From NCBI GenBank assembly GCA_021397835.1, contig JAJFZO010000882.1, positions 496,001-560,000 on the forward strand: a stretch of DNA of 64,000 bases, written 5' to 3'. This document shows positions 13,601-26,136 of the stretch, in pieces. How positions within the stretch are numbered: the first letter of the stretch is position 1; every line of letters starts with the position of its first letter. The notes beneath the pieces were generated by a model. It was not told the DNA's origin. It ran no database searches and saw nothing but the letters and a program-made list of their open reading frames with translations. The position numbers were made by a program, and so were the translations under genes. This DNA is from Moringa oleifera. Lineage: Eukaryota; Streptophyta; Magnoliopsida; Brassicales; Moringaceae.

Positions 13601-16460
13601 TTTGGACTTATATTAGACTTGTCCATTTGGGTTTTCCTTTCCATGTTTATTAATACTTATCTTCTCAAGAGGGAATATGAGAGAGGGGCCCTGATTTGGT
13701 CGTAATCACTTTTTAATAAGCAATCACCATGCCTGGTGGTTGCCATTTGTGGTGGATCTTTAGATTCATTGCATTGACAAGTGACAAAGGGCACTGTTTG
13801 GTTTCCAAGAAACTGCCCTTCAAACCCTTTTCTTATTTTCGTTGGGAAGTTAGTCAAAGTTCAATGGTTACATTGTGAGTTTTCAAACCAAAGGCACCAT
13901 ACCCATAAATGATTTGTTAAACCATAAGGGAAAGAAAAAATTAAGAGAGGGAGGAGAAAGAAAGAAGCATCATCACCCACCACCAATCAGAATTCTACTT
14001 AACATAAAAAAAATTTACAAATGGGTTTGAGATTTTCTTGCCCCAAATAGTCATAAGATCATCAACAATTGCAAAGAAGACAACCCTGTAAGTAAAAGCT
14101 TAAGATAAAACCAAAATCGAAAGAAAAGAAAGATTTTCTACAGGAAGCAAGGGTTCACCAAGCTTATCCCAAATACTGCCCCATACATGAATCTGATTCT
14201 TAGGAGAAATGGTCGGTTTCTTGAAAGAGACATCTCAATCTCAGATCTCTTTTCCACCACTAAATCTACATTTTCCAGAGAAAATTTATGAGAAAAGAAA
14301 ACAAAAGAAAATCTTCATAACAAGACAAAGAGAAAAGGGCAAGACAGAGAATTGTTTGCTATGCCTTCTGGGTATTCACCATTATAGTGTAGCCCACCAA
14401 CCCCAATAAAGTTTCTTGAGACTAAGATGGTAACTAGAACCTAAAAAAGAATTTAAAGAAAGATGGGTTGTGGCGAGTGGAGGTGTAGGGCATATGGAAA
14501 ATGTCTAAGCAGTTTTGGCACCACAAGCTTGCATTAGAAATGAAAAGATTCACACCTGATACTTCGTTTGACCTTCAAAAGCTTTAAAAGAAGAATAAAA
14601 CTCTGTGTTGCTTTGCTTTCTCTTTCTTGGTTCCTTGCCAATGTAGAAAGGTAGAGTGGACTCCACAATGCCTGTCCTGTGCTAGGCAAAGTATCCCACT
14701 GAGATCTTCCTCCCTTTTCACACTACTTGTCCTTTTCACTCAACTCTCTGACCTCTTCCTTCTTTCCTATCTTCACTTCCAAAAGTAAAAGCTGCTATAT
14801 TACTTTTCTTCTTCCTCTTTTTTTTTTTTTTTTTCCTTTCAACTTTCACACTGCTATTTTTTCTTTTAAATCCTCCAAATAACTTTTATGACCCTGCATT
14901 CATACACATAGTTTATGGCATTAAAAATCAGATAAGACAAGAGTTCATGGTAATGAGCATATACTCTTTTATGTGAGCTTTTGTATATGAAATGCATTGG
15001 GGAAACATAAAAGATTAAGCATACAACTCAAAGAAAGAATGAGAAACAACAATGTGAAACCTTTTGAAAATTTCAAGCCCATTTTTTCACTTTCTCTTAC
15101 TTTATGAGCAAATTAATAAAGACCCAATTGCTTTCCTTCTTTCTTCTTTCTTTTTTCTTTTTTTTTTCTTAGAAAAAAGTTTAATGTTGATTGACTACAG
15201 GGATAACTTAGAAAAGAAGAAAGCACCAAATATTGATAGAACCTGCCTAAATCATAATGGATGATGCACTTAAGGACACACGGATCTTTAAGAAAATCTT
15301 AAAATTAGGCAACATAATTCCAAAATACTTAGGATGTTCCGCACCGAATTATTCGATGTGTATGAGAATTTAAGCTAAAATTCTTGGTCATGCTTCCTGT
15401 ATAATAGGCCAAACCTAGGGGGGCCAGAATATAGCTCTTCCTGTTTAACAGTCAAAGTGTTACTCTTGGTCAGAAGAGAAAGCTCCTCTTGAGGAACATA
15501 GACATAGGTACCCAAATGATTAAAATGAAAAACCGCTTTTAGGAGAAAAGGGTGCAAGAATATTCCTATAAGTTACAAAATTATCCCTAATTTTTTTCAA
15601 GTATCAGTGTCGGTAGATCATGGACCGACAACAAAGAGGGATATCTTCCCTACGTCACTGTATTTCATCACTTGATTTCTATTAAACAGGAAGACAAAAA
15701 ACCAACGATAATCAGCTGTTATAAAGTTTGATCTATTGAATCAAATGACGAAAGTGACATGTCAAGCCCACGAGGATATAGAAACTGACAATTCTAATAC
15801 TTGCTAATTGATGAGGTATCAAATGTCAATTTGCTCAAGACAAACATGATCTAACAAAATCAGAGTGAAAGCTGAGAAAAAAGAAAAGCAGAATTTCATG
15901 GGAATTAGTTAAAGGGCTATAATATACAAGTGCAGGGATGTAGTCACTTTAAATCCTGTTGGCCAAACAAATGTGTCACTTTAAATCCTGTTGGCATAAA
16001 AAACACTGTGGTCGCTTTTACTGTTAGGGGACATTGGTTCAACTGAAGTGAGAAAGGGACATCAGAAATTTTAAAGTCAAGATGCGATTAGTGATGATCA
16101 AATGAGTTATTTTGTTTTTTAAAATTTATTTTTAACTATGGCATAAAGTAAAACAAAAGAGAAAACAATAAAAGCAAAATTTTTCTCTATTTAGGAAAAT
16201 ATTACTCATTGTTTCTACCATTCACAACATCAAAATTATAATCCTCATGATTCCAAGAACCTACTCTCAGCTTATTGTTCATATGTTATAACAATGGTGA
16301 CCCTGTTTATGATCATTACCATTCATTTAGGGTCCACAAAGATGCTTTCTTTGAACAAACACAACAAATAGAAGAAACTAACATAAGAGTAAAAGAAAGG
16401 AAAAAGCTATACCTTTTCAATTTCGCTTTGGGTATGCTACTAATATTTGTTGAGAATATT
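13601..16460. other. mixed-composition intergenic stretch
   Basis: Less AT-rich than the stretch before it, with purine/pyrimidine-biased tracts such as the long T run at about 14819-14834. No exon chain was found on either strand. It may hold a noncoding transcript, but nothing supports a specific call. A 20-base stretch (TCACTTTAAATCCTGTTGGC) is directly repeated near 15943 and 15976. Confidence 0.5.
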
Positions 16461-19400
16461 CTAATTGGTTTTGGAGATTGCTTGCTTGAATGCAACAGTG
16501 GGAGCGATCCTGCAACTCCTCCTCTGATGCTCAAGCACAAGTTCTCCAGCAAACCAATCAAGTTTTTCGAAATTGCTCTGCTCTCCAATTCTTTTACCTC
16601 CAAATAGAACTGATTCAACATTTTTCTGCTTCAACATCTCATCTGCTATTCCAATAAGCATCTTTATGTTGCTTGGACTAGGGTCTGCATCTCCATTTGG
16701 TCCACCCAGGCCTAAGCTGGACCCATTTGCCTGTCACACCAGAAATAATTAGAATAAGGAACATAATGAACATATCTCAAAATTTTATCATAGCATTTCA
16801 TTAGCAACAACAAATTAGCCAAAATCTACTTTAAGCACGATTATAGCAATTTCACCTACCAGACTCAGTAGTCAACTAGCCAAAAGATTTTAAAATTATA
16901 GCCCCCGTGATCTAGGCCCCTTTAACTCTTAATTAAGGTTATATAAAGAATGTAATCACCATGTGTCATGCAAACTATTTATTATTGCATAACCAGTCCA
17001 TTCCAAGATATACATCATTAAATTGTACTACAAGGAAAAGGAAAAACAAAAAGCAGCAACGCTCGAAGGTAGAAGAGGCACACTTTTTATCTTTTTGCAT
17101 TGTTATTTGGAATTGAACCCACATTTCCTAGTTAGCAAATGAAATTTTTTGAGTGGTCCATTAGAACTGTGATCCCAACATAGAAATAATTGAATACGTT
17201 AAAATTGTGCGTGCCAGAAAGTGAGGTGTGCCCAGACCTTTTCTAACTAGTAGTAAGAGCAAGAAAATATGACAAACAAAATTACATTATTCATTATGGA
17301 AATGAATGCTCACTTTATATACCAAATGGTGAGGACAGAATGTATAACCAAGTTAAAGGTAACTCCCATCTATTTCTATACATTTTTAGGTGCCTAACAC
17401 TGACATTGTATTATAATAGGAAAATAAGAGGTAACAGATGGTATATTGACAGCAAATAAAGCATACCATAAGAAGTTCTAATAATAAAAGCTAAGCTAAT
17501 TATGGAAAGTGTGTATGCCTTCTACCTAATACCGTGAGAAAGGTGAATCATGAATGGAGGACACTTTTGTGATCACTCATTGTATTCCCCACTCCTAACA
17601 AATCCAAGAAGCCCCAGATCTCCAGCCATTACTACCAACTTACTGCATGAAACAAAGAAAAATATCTCCACCCAAAAACCTATCTCTGCTTACCCATTCA
17701 ATTGGTTTCAAGACAAAAAATAGGTAATCATGATGTTGATAATTTGACAGTAACATAGTCTCCCAACAATACAATTGTTAAGTTACTACATAATAAAAAA
17801 TTGCATAAGGTGACAACTGTGGTTTGTGAGCGGCAATGAACCATATTACCATTGCCCAAAAAAAAAAAAAAGAAGAAAAGAAAAGAATAAGGTGTTGGCA
17901 AAAAGCAAAAGCAATAGAGCGAATGGCTTGTTCAAAGGCTGAGCCTGAACCCAAAGAAACAAGATCTCTGAGACAACAATCCAGCAGCTTTAGGTCTAAT
18001 AAAGAAACTGATATTTTGACCAAAAATCATGCAACTCTTTAAGGAGGGAACAGAGGAACCTAGGCGAGATGTTAACTTTTAGTTAGACCAAAACTTAAAC
18101 AAACCAGACCAAACATCTTTTAAGTCTCAGAGCCAACCAAGAACCCACTGCTTGAGGACAAAAGCACTAACCATTACGTAGTACCCACAAAATACAGAAC
18201 CCAGACCCAACTGACCAGAGGCAGAGGTCCCAAATCTTCCTACTGCCTGCTCCTCTGCTTACATTTCCATTCATTTACAGGCAGTAAATTTTGGAGAGAA
18301 GAAAACATTAGACAACAAAACTGACTAATGAAAACCACACGTCAAATAAATGATAACATGGGTTGCAACCAAAAACGTAGATTACATAGTATATATACCA
18401 AAAGACAAGTGCCCTAAACCCCTGCTAGCCTGGCTATAGCTTTGTCTCTTTTGCACTAAATGGTAAGCACATTACACAGTATACACAATTTAATGACCTA
18501 GGAGCCAAAATAAACTAACTTCAATTCCTCAGTTATATCAAGAAGTTAACCCACCCAAGTTAACAGTTTAGAGAAATGGATAATGGGGTCTTTAGTAGAA
18601 TTAAGAATCCTTTTCTTCCTGATAAGGTAACGGACAAGAAATTACCTGAATACGCACGTAATTACTGCTCCTACACTGACCAAAGGCCATGGCCACGGCC
18701 TGGTCCACGGAGTCGGCGGAGCCGTCCCCGGAGATTCGAGCCATGGGTCGAGCCCAATCCTTAGCCCTCCAGTTTTTTACTTTCTCGTACTCGTAGCTTA
18801 CTTCAAGAAGCTGACCGGTGCCCAGAGACAGCACCAGCAAATCCTCGACCCCCCTCACGAAAGGGAACTCCTGCTTGTTGTGCAGCACGTGCGTGATCGC
18901 CGCCGCCGTTGGGTTGCTCATAGCTAATCCGCCATCCACCGCCACGCACTGGGTCTGCCCGTCCACCGACCGCATCTGAACAGGCTCGAACAGGCCCGGT
19001 TCGGCAGATGTCGCCCGGCAGACCTCCCAGAGCCGGAAGTCGAAGCTGTCTGTTTCCAGAGCGTCGGCCCTAGAGAACAGAAATGGTGCCGTGCTGGAAA
19101 GGTCGTAGCACGGAACAAGCACCGGCTTCAACGTGTCCTTCAGCGTCAAACTACGGCCTTTCTCGGTAAATGATTCTCTCATCGCCTTCTCTAACCTGGC
19201 GGTGCCTGACCCGACCGCACCTTTATTCAAAACCCGCTTTAGTAATCCGCCTCTGGAACCCGAACCGGCTTGGTAAAACCGCCTCCCTTGGTCGGCAAGG
19301 AACCGCCACGTATCCTCCGCCTTGAAAATTGGACGACTGCCGTCCTTCGTACCGAACAACATCGCCGTGAATATCCCCCCAATTCCGGTGCCGGCGGCCA

Positions 19401-19755
19401 CGTCGAAATAATCAGCGATCCTTGCGTTCGGGTCTCCCGACTTGGACTTCAGCGCGTGCTCCAAATAAGCCAAGGCCTTCCCCGACAGAATCCCTCTCAT
19501 GCCCCCACCATCTATGCTGAGTATACAAATTTTACCCCTCTGATTCTTGATGGAAGGTGAAACGACGAGGTTGTTACTGTCAGGTGGTGGCGCTGGTGGC
19601 GCCGGTTGAACCACTGCGGTAGCGGGTTCAGGTTTCGGGTCGATCTGCTTGGGAATCCAGAGCTTCTGGTCATCGTAGCCGAAGAGGAACTTACTTTCCA
19701 GGATGGAGAAAATCTCATAGCTGAGCTTGTCGGTGTCGATGCTCGGTTCCTGCAT
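16461..19755 (-). CDS. group III patatin-like protein (pPLAIII type)
   Basis: Lipid acyl hydrolase-like protein. Exons on the minus strand are 18646-19755 and 16461-16730; they join in phase across a 1915 bp intron to give 459 residues. The proposed start opens MQEPSIDTDKLSYEIF, where plant relatives are well conserved. An upstream in-frame ATG at 19872 would add 39 residues and cannot be excluded. Seen: the phosphate-binding loop DGGGMRG (about 82-88), the esterase box GTGIGG (122-127) where active patatins have GxSxG, and the DGG of the dyad (274-276). A Gly in place of the nucleophile Ser is the known hallmark of plant group III. Their activity is therefore atypical, and family members are linked to cell elongation and wall/lipid traits. 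Confidence 0.93.
16731..18645 (-). other. intron of the patatin-like gene
   Basis: GT at the 18645 end and AG at the 16731 end (minus strand). The stretch contains an A run at about 17860 and no reading frame that resembles a protein I know. The reading frames inside it are short. Confidence 0.8.
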
Positions 19756-19944
19756 TCCGGTCGATGGATTGCAGGCCGTTTTCACCAATTCCGTGCCAGT
19801 ATCTTGTTTGATTAAGTGCTTCTTATCTGCCTCTGCGCAAGAATCTATTGGTTTACTGCGAATTCCTTGCATGATAAGACGGCCTCGTTTTTTACGAACT
19901 TTTACACTATGATCGTCTGCGTTAACACTAGCAAAGGCTGACAA

Positions 19945-21060
19945 TGTCTGTGCGCGGCAAGCTCCGGTGTCTTATTGGCTATATGGTTACAGTTGCAGCT
20001 TTTGGGGCAATAAGAATAATTACACTGACATTAATCGCTCATAAATTAAAGCTTCTGTCAAAAATTAATTTGGGTTTTGATATTGAGCTTGACCGATTAG
20101 AGCACGCCAAAGAAGAGCATCACCTGTTCCACAAGAATACCAAGCGTTTCTAAGATCAGTTGTATTTGATAATCAAAGAGGAGCTCAAAAAGGTTCACCT
20201 CCTCCTGCTCCTCCAATCAACTATGCCCTCTTCGTCTTTCTATCTGCATAAATCCTGCGTAATCTTCAGACCCTGGCTCTCACTTCAGTTTGAACTGCGG
20301 AACCAATCATTCAATGCGAGAAAAGAAGAGAACAGAGAAACCCGTTTGCTCAATCCCCTGTTTCTCTTTGCCCGCTCTCTGTCTGCCTCTCTCTCTCTCT
20401 CTGTATATATATATCTCTGTCTTCTTCTTTTTGCTTCTTTTAACAGAGCACGCCAAGCCTCGCTTGCTAGCAAGCTATTGATGCATCAAAAGATTAAACC
20501 AACCAACCAACCATCACCAAAAACAAAAAAAACAAAAGAAACAAAAGAAGCCAAAAAACAATTAAAAGGACCCCAGGTGAGAGAGAAGAAGGAAGAGCAG
20601 GAGGCAAGAACACAGCAGCTGCAGAGCATGTCTGTTTATATATTATGCATCTCTTTTAAAACCACAAGAAAATGGTCTTCTCTCTCTCCTTCCTTCTCGC
20701 TCTCTCTCCCTCTCTCCCCTAATCTTTATATGTGGACACCTCAACGTAATTGCGCTTTGTTTAACCATTTTAACATCGACAAAAGGTCCCATGCTTGCAG
20801 AGAAAATAGTTCTTTTTAAAAAAACTGAAAAATCAAAACAAAGAAAAGAGGGACGAATGGGTCACCGACGGTTGTCGTTGTACGTGCGCCCCACCGTCGT
20901 TTCACCGTTTCCTCGATCAAGCGGTCCAGATTTCCCCCTCACTGTTGGTCCGTGATCTACGCTCAAATTAGCCAAAATGAAAATCTTCCAATTTCCCCTC
21001 CCGCGCTTGTCGTTACGTGTGGGGCCCACCGCCAACTCCGTCGGCAAAAGAATGGGTACG
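19945..21060 (-). promoter_or_regulatory. leader and promoter region of the patatin-like gene
   Basis: Upstream of the start on the minus strand. It contains GA/CT microsatellites (about 20390-20405 and 20685-20715) and a GC-rich stretch at 20855-21055. In the GC-rich part, TTGTCGTT followed by ACGTG and a CCCACCG block occurs twice (about 20872-20896 and 21008-21031). The GC-rich repeats stand out from the AT-rich DNA beyond them and are a candidate core regulatory region. No TATA box was assigned. Confidence 0.45.
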
Positions 21061-24000
21061 CACTACAGGCAGCATTCCTCCCCGTTTATTACATACTATA
21101 TTTTCTAAATGACGAATTTGCCCTTGACTAAATTAATCTTAAAATTGAAGTGTTAATTAATGACGGAATTAAGAGCTAACGTTTGGTTACGGAGATTAGA
21201 CCTGTGGGGTCCATCGAAGTGTTGGTTTCCGCTGACCAAATCTGCTGGTTGGATAATGGTATAATTGGTAGTACAAATTCAGTGTCTACCGAAAGTTTAT
21301 GGTAATAAAATAATAGATTTATATAAAAGTAATGTCACATACGTGCACGTACCGTTTACCCATTACACAAACCCTAGAATCCCATCGGCAAAGATCCGAC
21401 ATTAAAGAAAAATTATATTCATAAGTTTAATTAGATTAAAAGTTTAAAAAATGATTTTAATTTTTATTATTAAATAAAATTTGATGTCTAAAAATAATAA
21501 GTTAAACTTGATTTTATTAATCTTATTTAAATTATATTTTTATTTGAATTATTATAAAAATTAAATATATTTTTATTATTAAAATATAATTAAAATGATT
21601 CAAACGAGTTCATCTTTTAAATTTAATCAACTTTTGATTTGAAAAAATAATTTATATAATTTTTTAAAATATATTTTTAGTATTTCAAAAATTTTAAAAT
21701 TTTTTATAATTGTAACTTGAATTTTTTTATATAACTATTATATAAAATTAAAATTAAAATTTTATATAATATTTGTTATAAAAATAATTAAATAAATATA
21801 TATTAATATCAAAATTAACAAACATATATATTTTTAATATTTATTTGGTCACAAAAGAAATGTTATAGAAGGTTCTTCCTCTTTTGAGAGCCACGATTAG
21901 AATTTCCTTCTTTCAATTTTTGGTAAAACAAAGTTGAAACAATCAAGGCGGTGTCATTGGCTTTACATATGGCACGATTAATTACTCTCAAATTTATTAT
22001 TATTATTATTTAATTAGCTAATCTTAGTTCTTTACTTACCAATAAAGTTTATTTGCAAAACCCACTTGGGTAATTTTAATTTTGGTCAACCGACCTTCAC
22101 TAAGTTTTATAATAATTCATGTTCACACATTATCTTAAAATTTAATATGAGACAAGATTTAAGTTATATAAAGCCAAAAGATAAGGTTTCATAAGGGAGG
22201 AGAAAGCGAAAAGCGCATTATAAATTGAATTTATAGAAGAAGCTTAGTAAATTAAAGTACATAAGTAAATGCACTTCTTGGTGGACTTTCTAGTTGCTAA
22301 TAATGTGCCCACCCAATCAAGATCCACTAATATTTTGGTCATTTTTGTTCTAGACATGTATTTTCATAATTTTAGTTTCTTCACACTAATTTATTAAAAT
22401 TATTTTTTATAATTTTTAAATATATTTATGAGATAAGAATTCTATGTTGATTTAGGCTCGTATTGAATTTTTTTATTGAATTTAAAAGGGTATTTTTATA
22501 ATTTAAAATAGTAGTAAAAAAATTAATTTTATATTAAAAAATCTAACCATCCATTTTATTGTATTATCAATGTTTTTTTAAGCATAATTTTAATTAATAA
22601 ATGTTTTTATTTTTATTTATATTTTAATGTCTGAATCTAAATCGAGCATTTTATCTCAAATTAAATTTAATTTATATTATTGCAAAAATCAAGTAAAGAT
22701 GTATTTTGAGGTTTATTCTTTTATAAAAAATAAAAAATTAAAAAAATAGAAACCCATTATCTTTTGATAAAAAAATCAAAAAGAGAAGAAAGATGATGTT
22801 GAATATGGTGAAAAAGAAGGCTAGTAGTGCTGGATGAGCAAATGGGCTTGCTCTTAATTCCATCATTTTCTATTGGAAATGAAGATTAAGGAAATTTAGT
22901 GTGCTGATTAATTATCCGGATAAAGCATTTGTCCCACTTGCTATATATACTGCTCATAAGCTTGTTGTTAATAATAGATCCGTTTACTATAACGATAGCA
23001 TGATTTTACATTTGATTTTCATCGTTTCGGTGTTATCTAGAGTACTTTCTCGGCTGTTTTCGTGTCCATCTTATGAACTAAATTATTTTTATAAAAAAAT
23101 TTAAAAAAATTTTAATAATTTTTTAGGATAACAAAAAATAAATAATTAATAATTAATTTTATTAAATTATCACAATCATAATTTTTTAAAAAAAATTTTA
23201 TAAATATTTTTTAATAAAATCATAATCTTATAAATTTAATGTCAATATTTTATATTTTGATTAAGAATATAATTTTTTTTAATTATGTAATGTTCAACAT
23301 CTTCTTTATACAACATCATTATCAGTACAACTTTTGCTTGCTACATTTTCTAACTCTTATCTCTTATTTATCAAAAAATGTAAATATATCTCAATATATA
23401 TGATTTTTATTTGATTATGTTATAAATATTATTTATTTTTAATATATATTAATTGGTATAAATTTATTTTATATAATTTTTAAATATATAAATTATTGAA
23501 AATTAAAATTTTATGTAAAGTTTTGGTATAATATTTGAATTGTATATTTATCATATATATTGATCAATATCATCTGCTGATTTGAACAATGCTAAGTTTC
23601 TAAAGAGATGATAATGAGTAATAATTTAATAAAATTAATTATTAAAATTTTTTATGTATTTTTTAATTTTTTATATTATTATTATTAATTATAAAAATAT
23701 TTTTTAAATTTTTTATAAAAAGCTCAATACAAACTTAAATAAAAAAAAATTATCTTACATATATATATAATAAATATATTTATTTAAATTATAACTATTT
23801 TTTACTATACTTATGCTATAAAATATCAACTATATTTTTGAACTTAAATTATAGTTTCTTAGCACGATTAAATAGTGTATTTTCCCGTTACATTTCATTT
23901 TCACGAGCTTTGTTGATGTGAGGGATTTCTCATTGAATTACCAAAAAAACCCCGTTGGTGCAAATACATCTATGTTCCTCCTTTTTGGTACATATAACAC

Positions 24001-24700
24001 ATGGGTTGAAAAGGCTTTCTCTTGGAACATTTAGACCGATAATTGCGGGATTAACTTTATTAAAGCCTCATTAGTGATGGTTTAGGGCTAATCACGTGGT
24101 ATCAATTTGCCATTTTGTTGGAGAAATTGAGTCCTAAGTGCCCTACAAGTCAATTTGGTGTTCACATGATACAACTTTGTTTTACTAATCATTTTCAAAA
24201 AATTGGAAGCTTTCTGTGCCACTTGTGAATCATAGCAATCTACCAAAATACATGTCTAATGTGATTCAAAATGTCATTAGATAGATTCCTCTTGGAGTTT
24301 CATATCAAATTAATTATTTATTTATTTAAATTAGATATATTAATTATCATCATCATAATAATATAATAATAATTTCAATTGGTTATTTGATAATTCGGTA
24401 AACATTTGTATAAAATGTTTAGACAAAACAAAACAATCTATTTTGAGTAAGAAAAAGTCATTTAAATTAAATTTTCAAACAATTCTATATGAAAATATGC
24501 ATTACTTTTTTTTAAAATAAAAATTTTATCTCGCTCGATTGATACCGTAAAATAATAGGTTAATATCTCTGTTCAGTTTTTTAATAAACAAATAAAAGAG
24601 GATTTTTATAATTTATTATAATGTAAAAAAATAATAAAAATATTATTTATTTATTTTATGAAATTAATATTTATTATTATTTTTTAAAAAATTCAACACA
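21061..24700. other. AT-rich intergenic stretch
   Basis: Long A/T runs with no exon chain, RNA gene or transposon ends seen on either strand. Confidence 0.6.
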
Positions 24701-26136
24701 ATTTATATTAATAAGAAATTTGATTCATGAAGTATAGCGAACTTAATTTCCAATATCGGATAAATTTTGGGTGTCATCAAATAACTTTTATTTTTATAGC
24801 CAAATAAAGAATCAGAAGAGGAATGGAAGGTGGGAGAAATAAATAAATAACCATATGAAACAGCTGTGTGATGGGGGAGAGTGTTAATGTGGTGTTGGCA
24901 TTTAGTGAAGAGAGGGAATGGAGACTCTCTGGCCTTATGAGTCCCAAATTTAGCACAGCAAAGAAACAAAAGATCCATTCAAGTAATGAGCGAAGAACCT
25001 CACTGGCTGCTCCTCTCTCTCTCTACATGATTGCCTTCTGCTCTGTTTGTCACATTCTCCTCAATTTGCACACCCATGGCTTCTTGCCTCAATAACTATC
25101 TGGTCATTTTGTTACTCTTCAATTGGATCTTTACCCCATTACCCTAATTCACCCTCCCTTCATGGTGACATTGTTAATGTCAATTGGGTCATTGAAGATA
25201 GGACTTGGGTTCTCATTTTTGGACCTAAACAAGACGGGTTTTCATATCTTGTCCGAAGTGGAAAATTGGGTTTTCAATTTTGGACTTACATTGAATTGGG
25301 TTTTAATTTTTGGCCCTAAGTAGGTTGTTGAGTAACCAATAACCCAAGTTGAGTCCACAGGTGGACATGAATATAGGCACAGTAAGTTTCTGGGTCCGTC
25401 CATTTGCTCTTTTCTCCTCTTACCTTTCTGGAAATAGGACTTCACAAAGCATTTATAAATTTTCATGAAAGTGACAAGGCATGGTGAATTTAGATGGACA
25501 AATCTCTGAAGTTTCCTTTACTTGTCATTTATGGCACAGGCCCTGACTAGGCCCAAGCGACTGCTCATCCACTGCCTGAAGAATTGGACAATGGAAGAGG
25601 AAAAGGACTCTCCGGCTAAGGGAATGGGAAAAGGACTGCAGGACAATTTTGTAGGTCTCTTGCCATAAATGCACTTACTATCCTCAGCTCATTGATCTTT
25701 CGGTGTCCCATTAATTTGTCACATCATTTAATCATTGAAGGGTTACAAATAAAGATAACAAGATTATGCTGAATTTTATTGATAAAGATTTAGAAAAGAG
25801 TATATATTTTTTTAATTTTAAATATTAACATAAAATAAAAAAATTAACCATTAATTTTATTAAATTGTTACATATTGTAATTGCTTTAAATCCTCAGTAC
25901 AGTTCAAATGATCTTAATAATTGGTGTTTGAAACATTTTTCTCTGGAATCCCAGCCTAAGTCTTCAGAATTTGTGTGAAGAAAATATCTTAGAATGGTCC
26001 CAATGCTCTGTTTGCATTTCACCTGCTTTATTACAAGAGTCCTACGAACTTACCAGTCACATCCTTCTATGGTCCACTTTCAAGATATATGGGGAAGTTG
26101 CATTTACTATCCATTCATTCTCTCTGCGTCTTTCTC
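24701..26136. other. intergenic region and probable upstream region of the permease gene
   Basis: Mixed composition. At 25186-25320 the short phrase TTGGGTTTTC/TAATTTTTGG recurs at least three times (about 25207, 25267, 25300), a degenerate local repeat. No coding exon was found. Confidence 0.45.

Noticed and set aside
13900..14900. Possible microRNA precursor in the mixed-composition stretch
   Set aside because: I compared by eye with common plant microRNAs (156, 159, 160, 164-167, 172, 319, 390, 396 and others) and found no match. No clear hairpin could be established without folding.
17100..17150. Another GGTTCAATTCC (minus strand) in the patatin intron
   Set aside because: Isolated motif without the other parts of a tRNA or SINE.
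19742..19944. Open frame extending upstream of the patatin start to 19944
   Set aside because: Its first codon is TTG, not ATG. The ATG at 19872 stays possible, but the conserved family start lies at 19755.
20160..20819. Long open frame (219 codons) on the plus strand with Ser/Leu-rich sequence
   Set aside because: It lies in the GA/CT-rich leader and promoter of the minus-strand patatin-like gene. The sequence is low complexity and matches no family I know.
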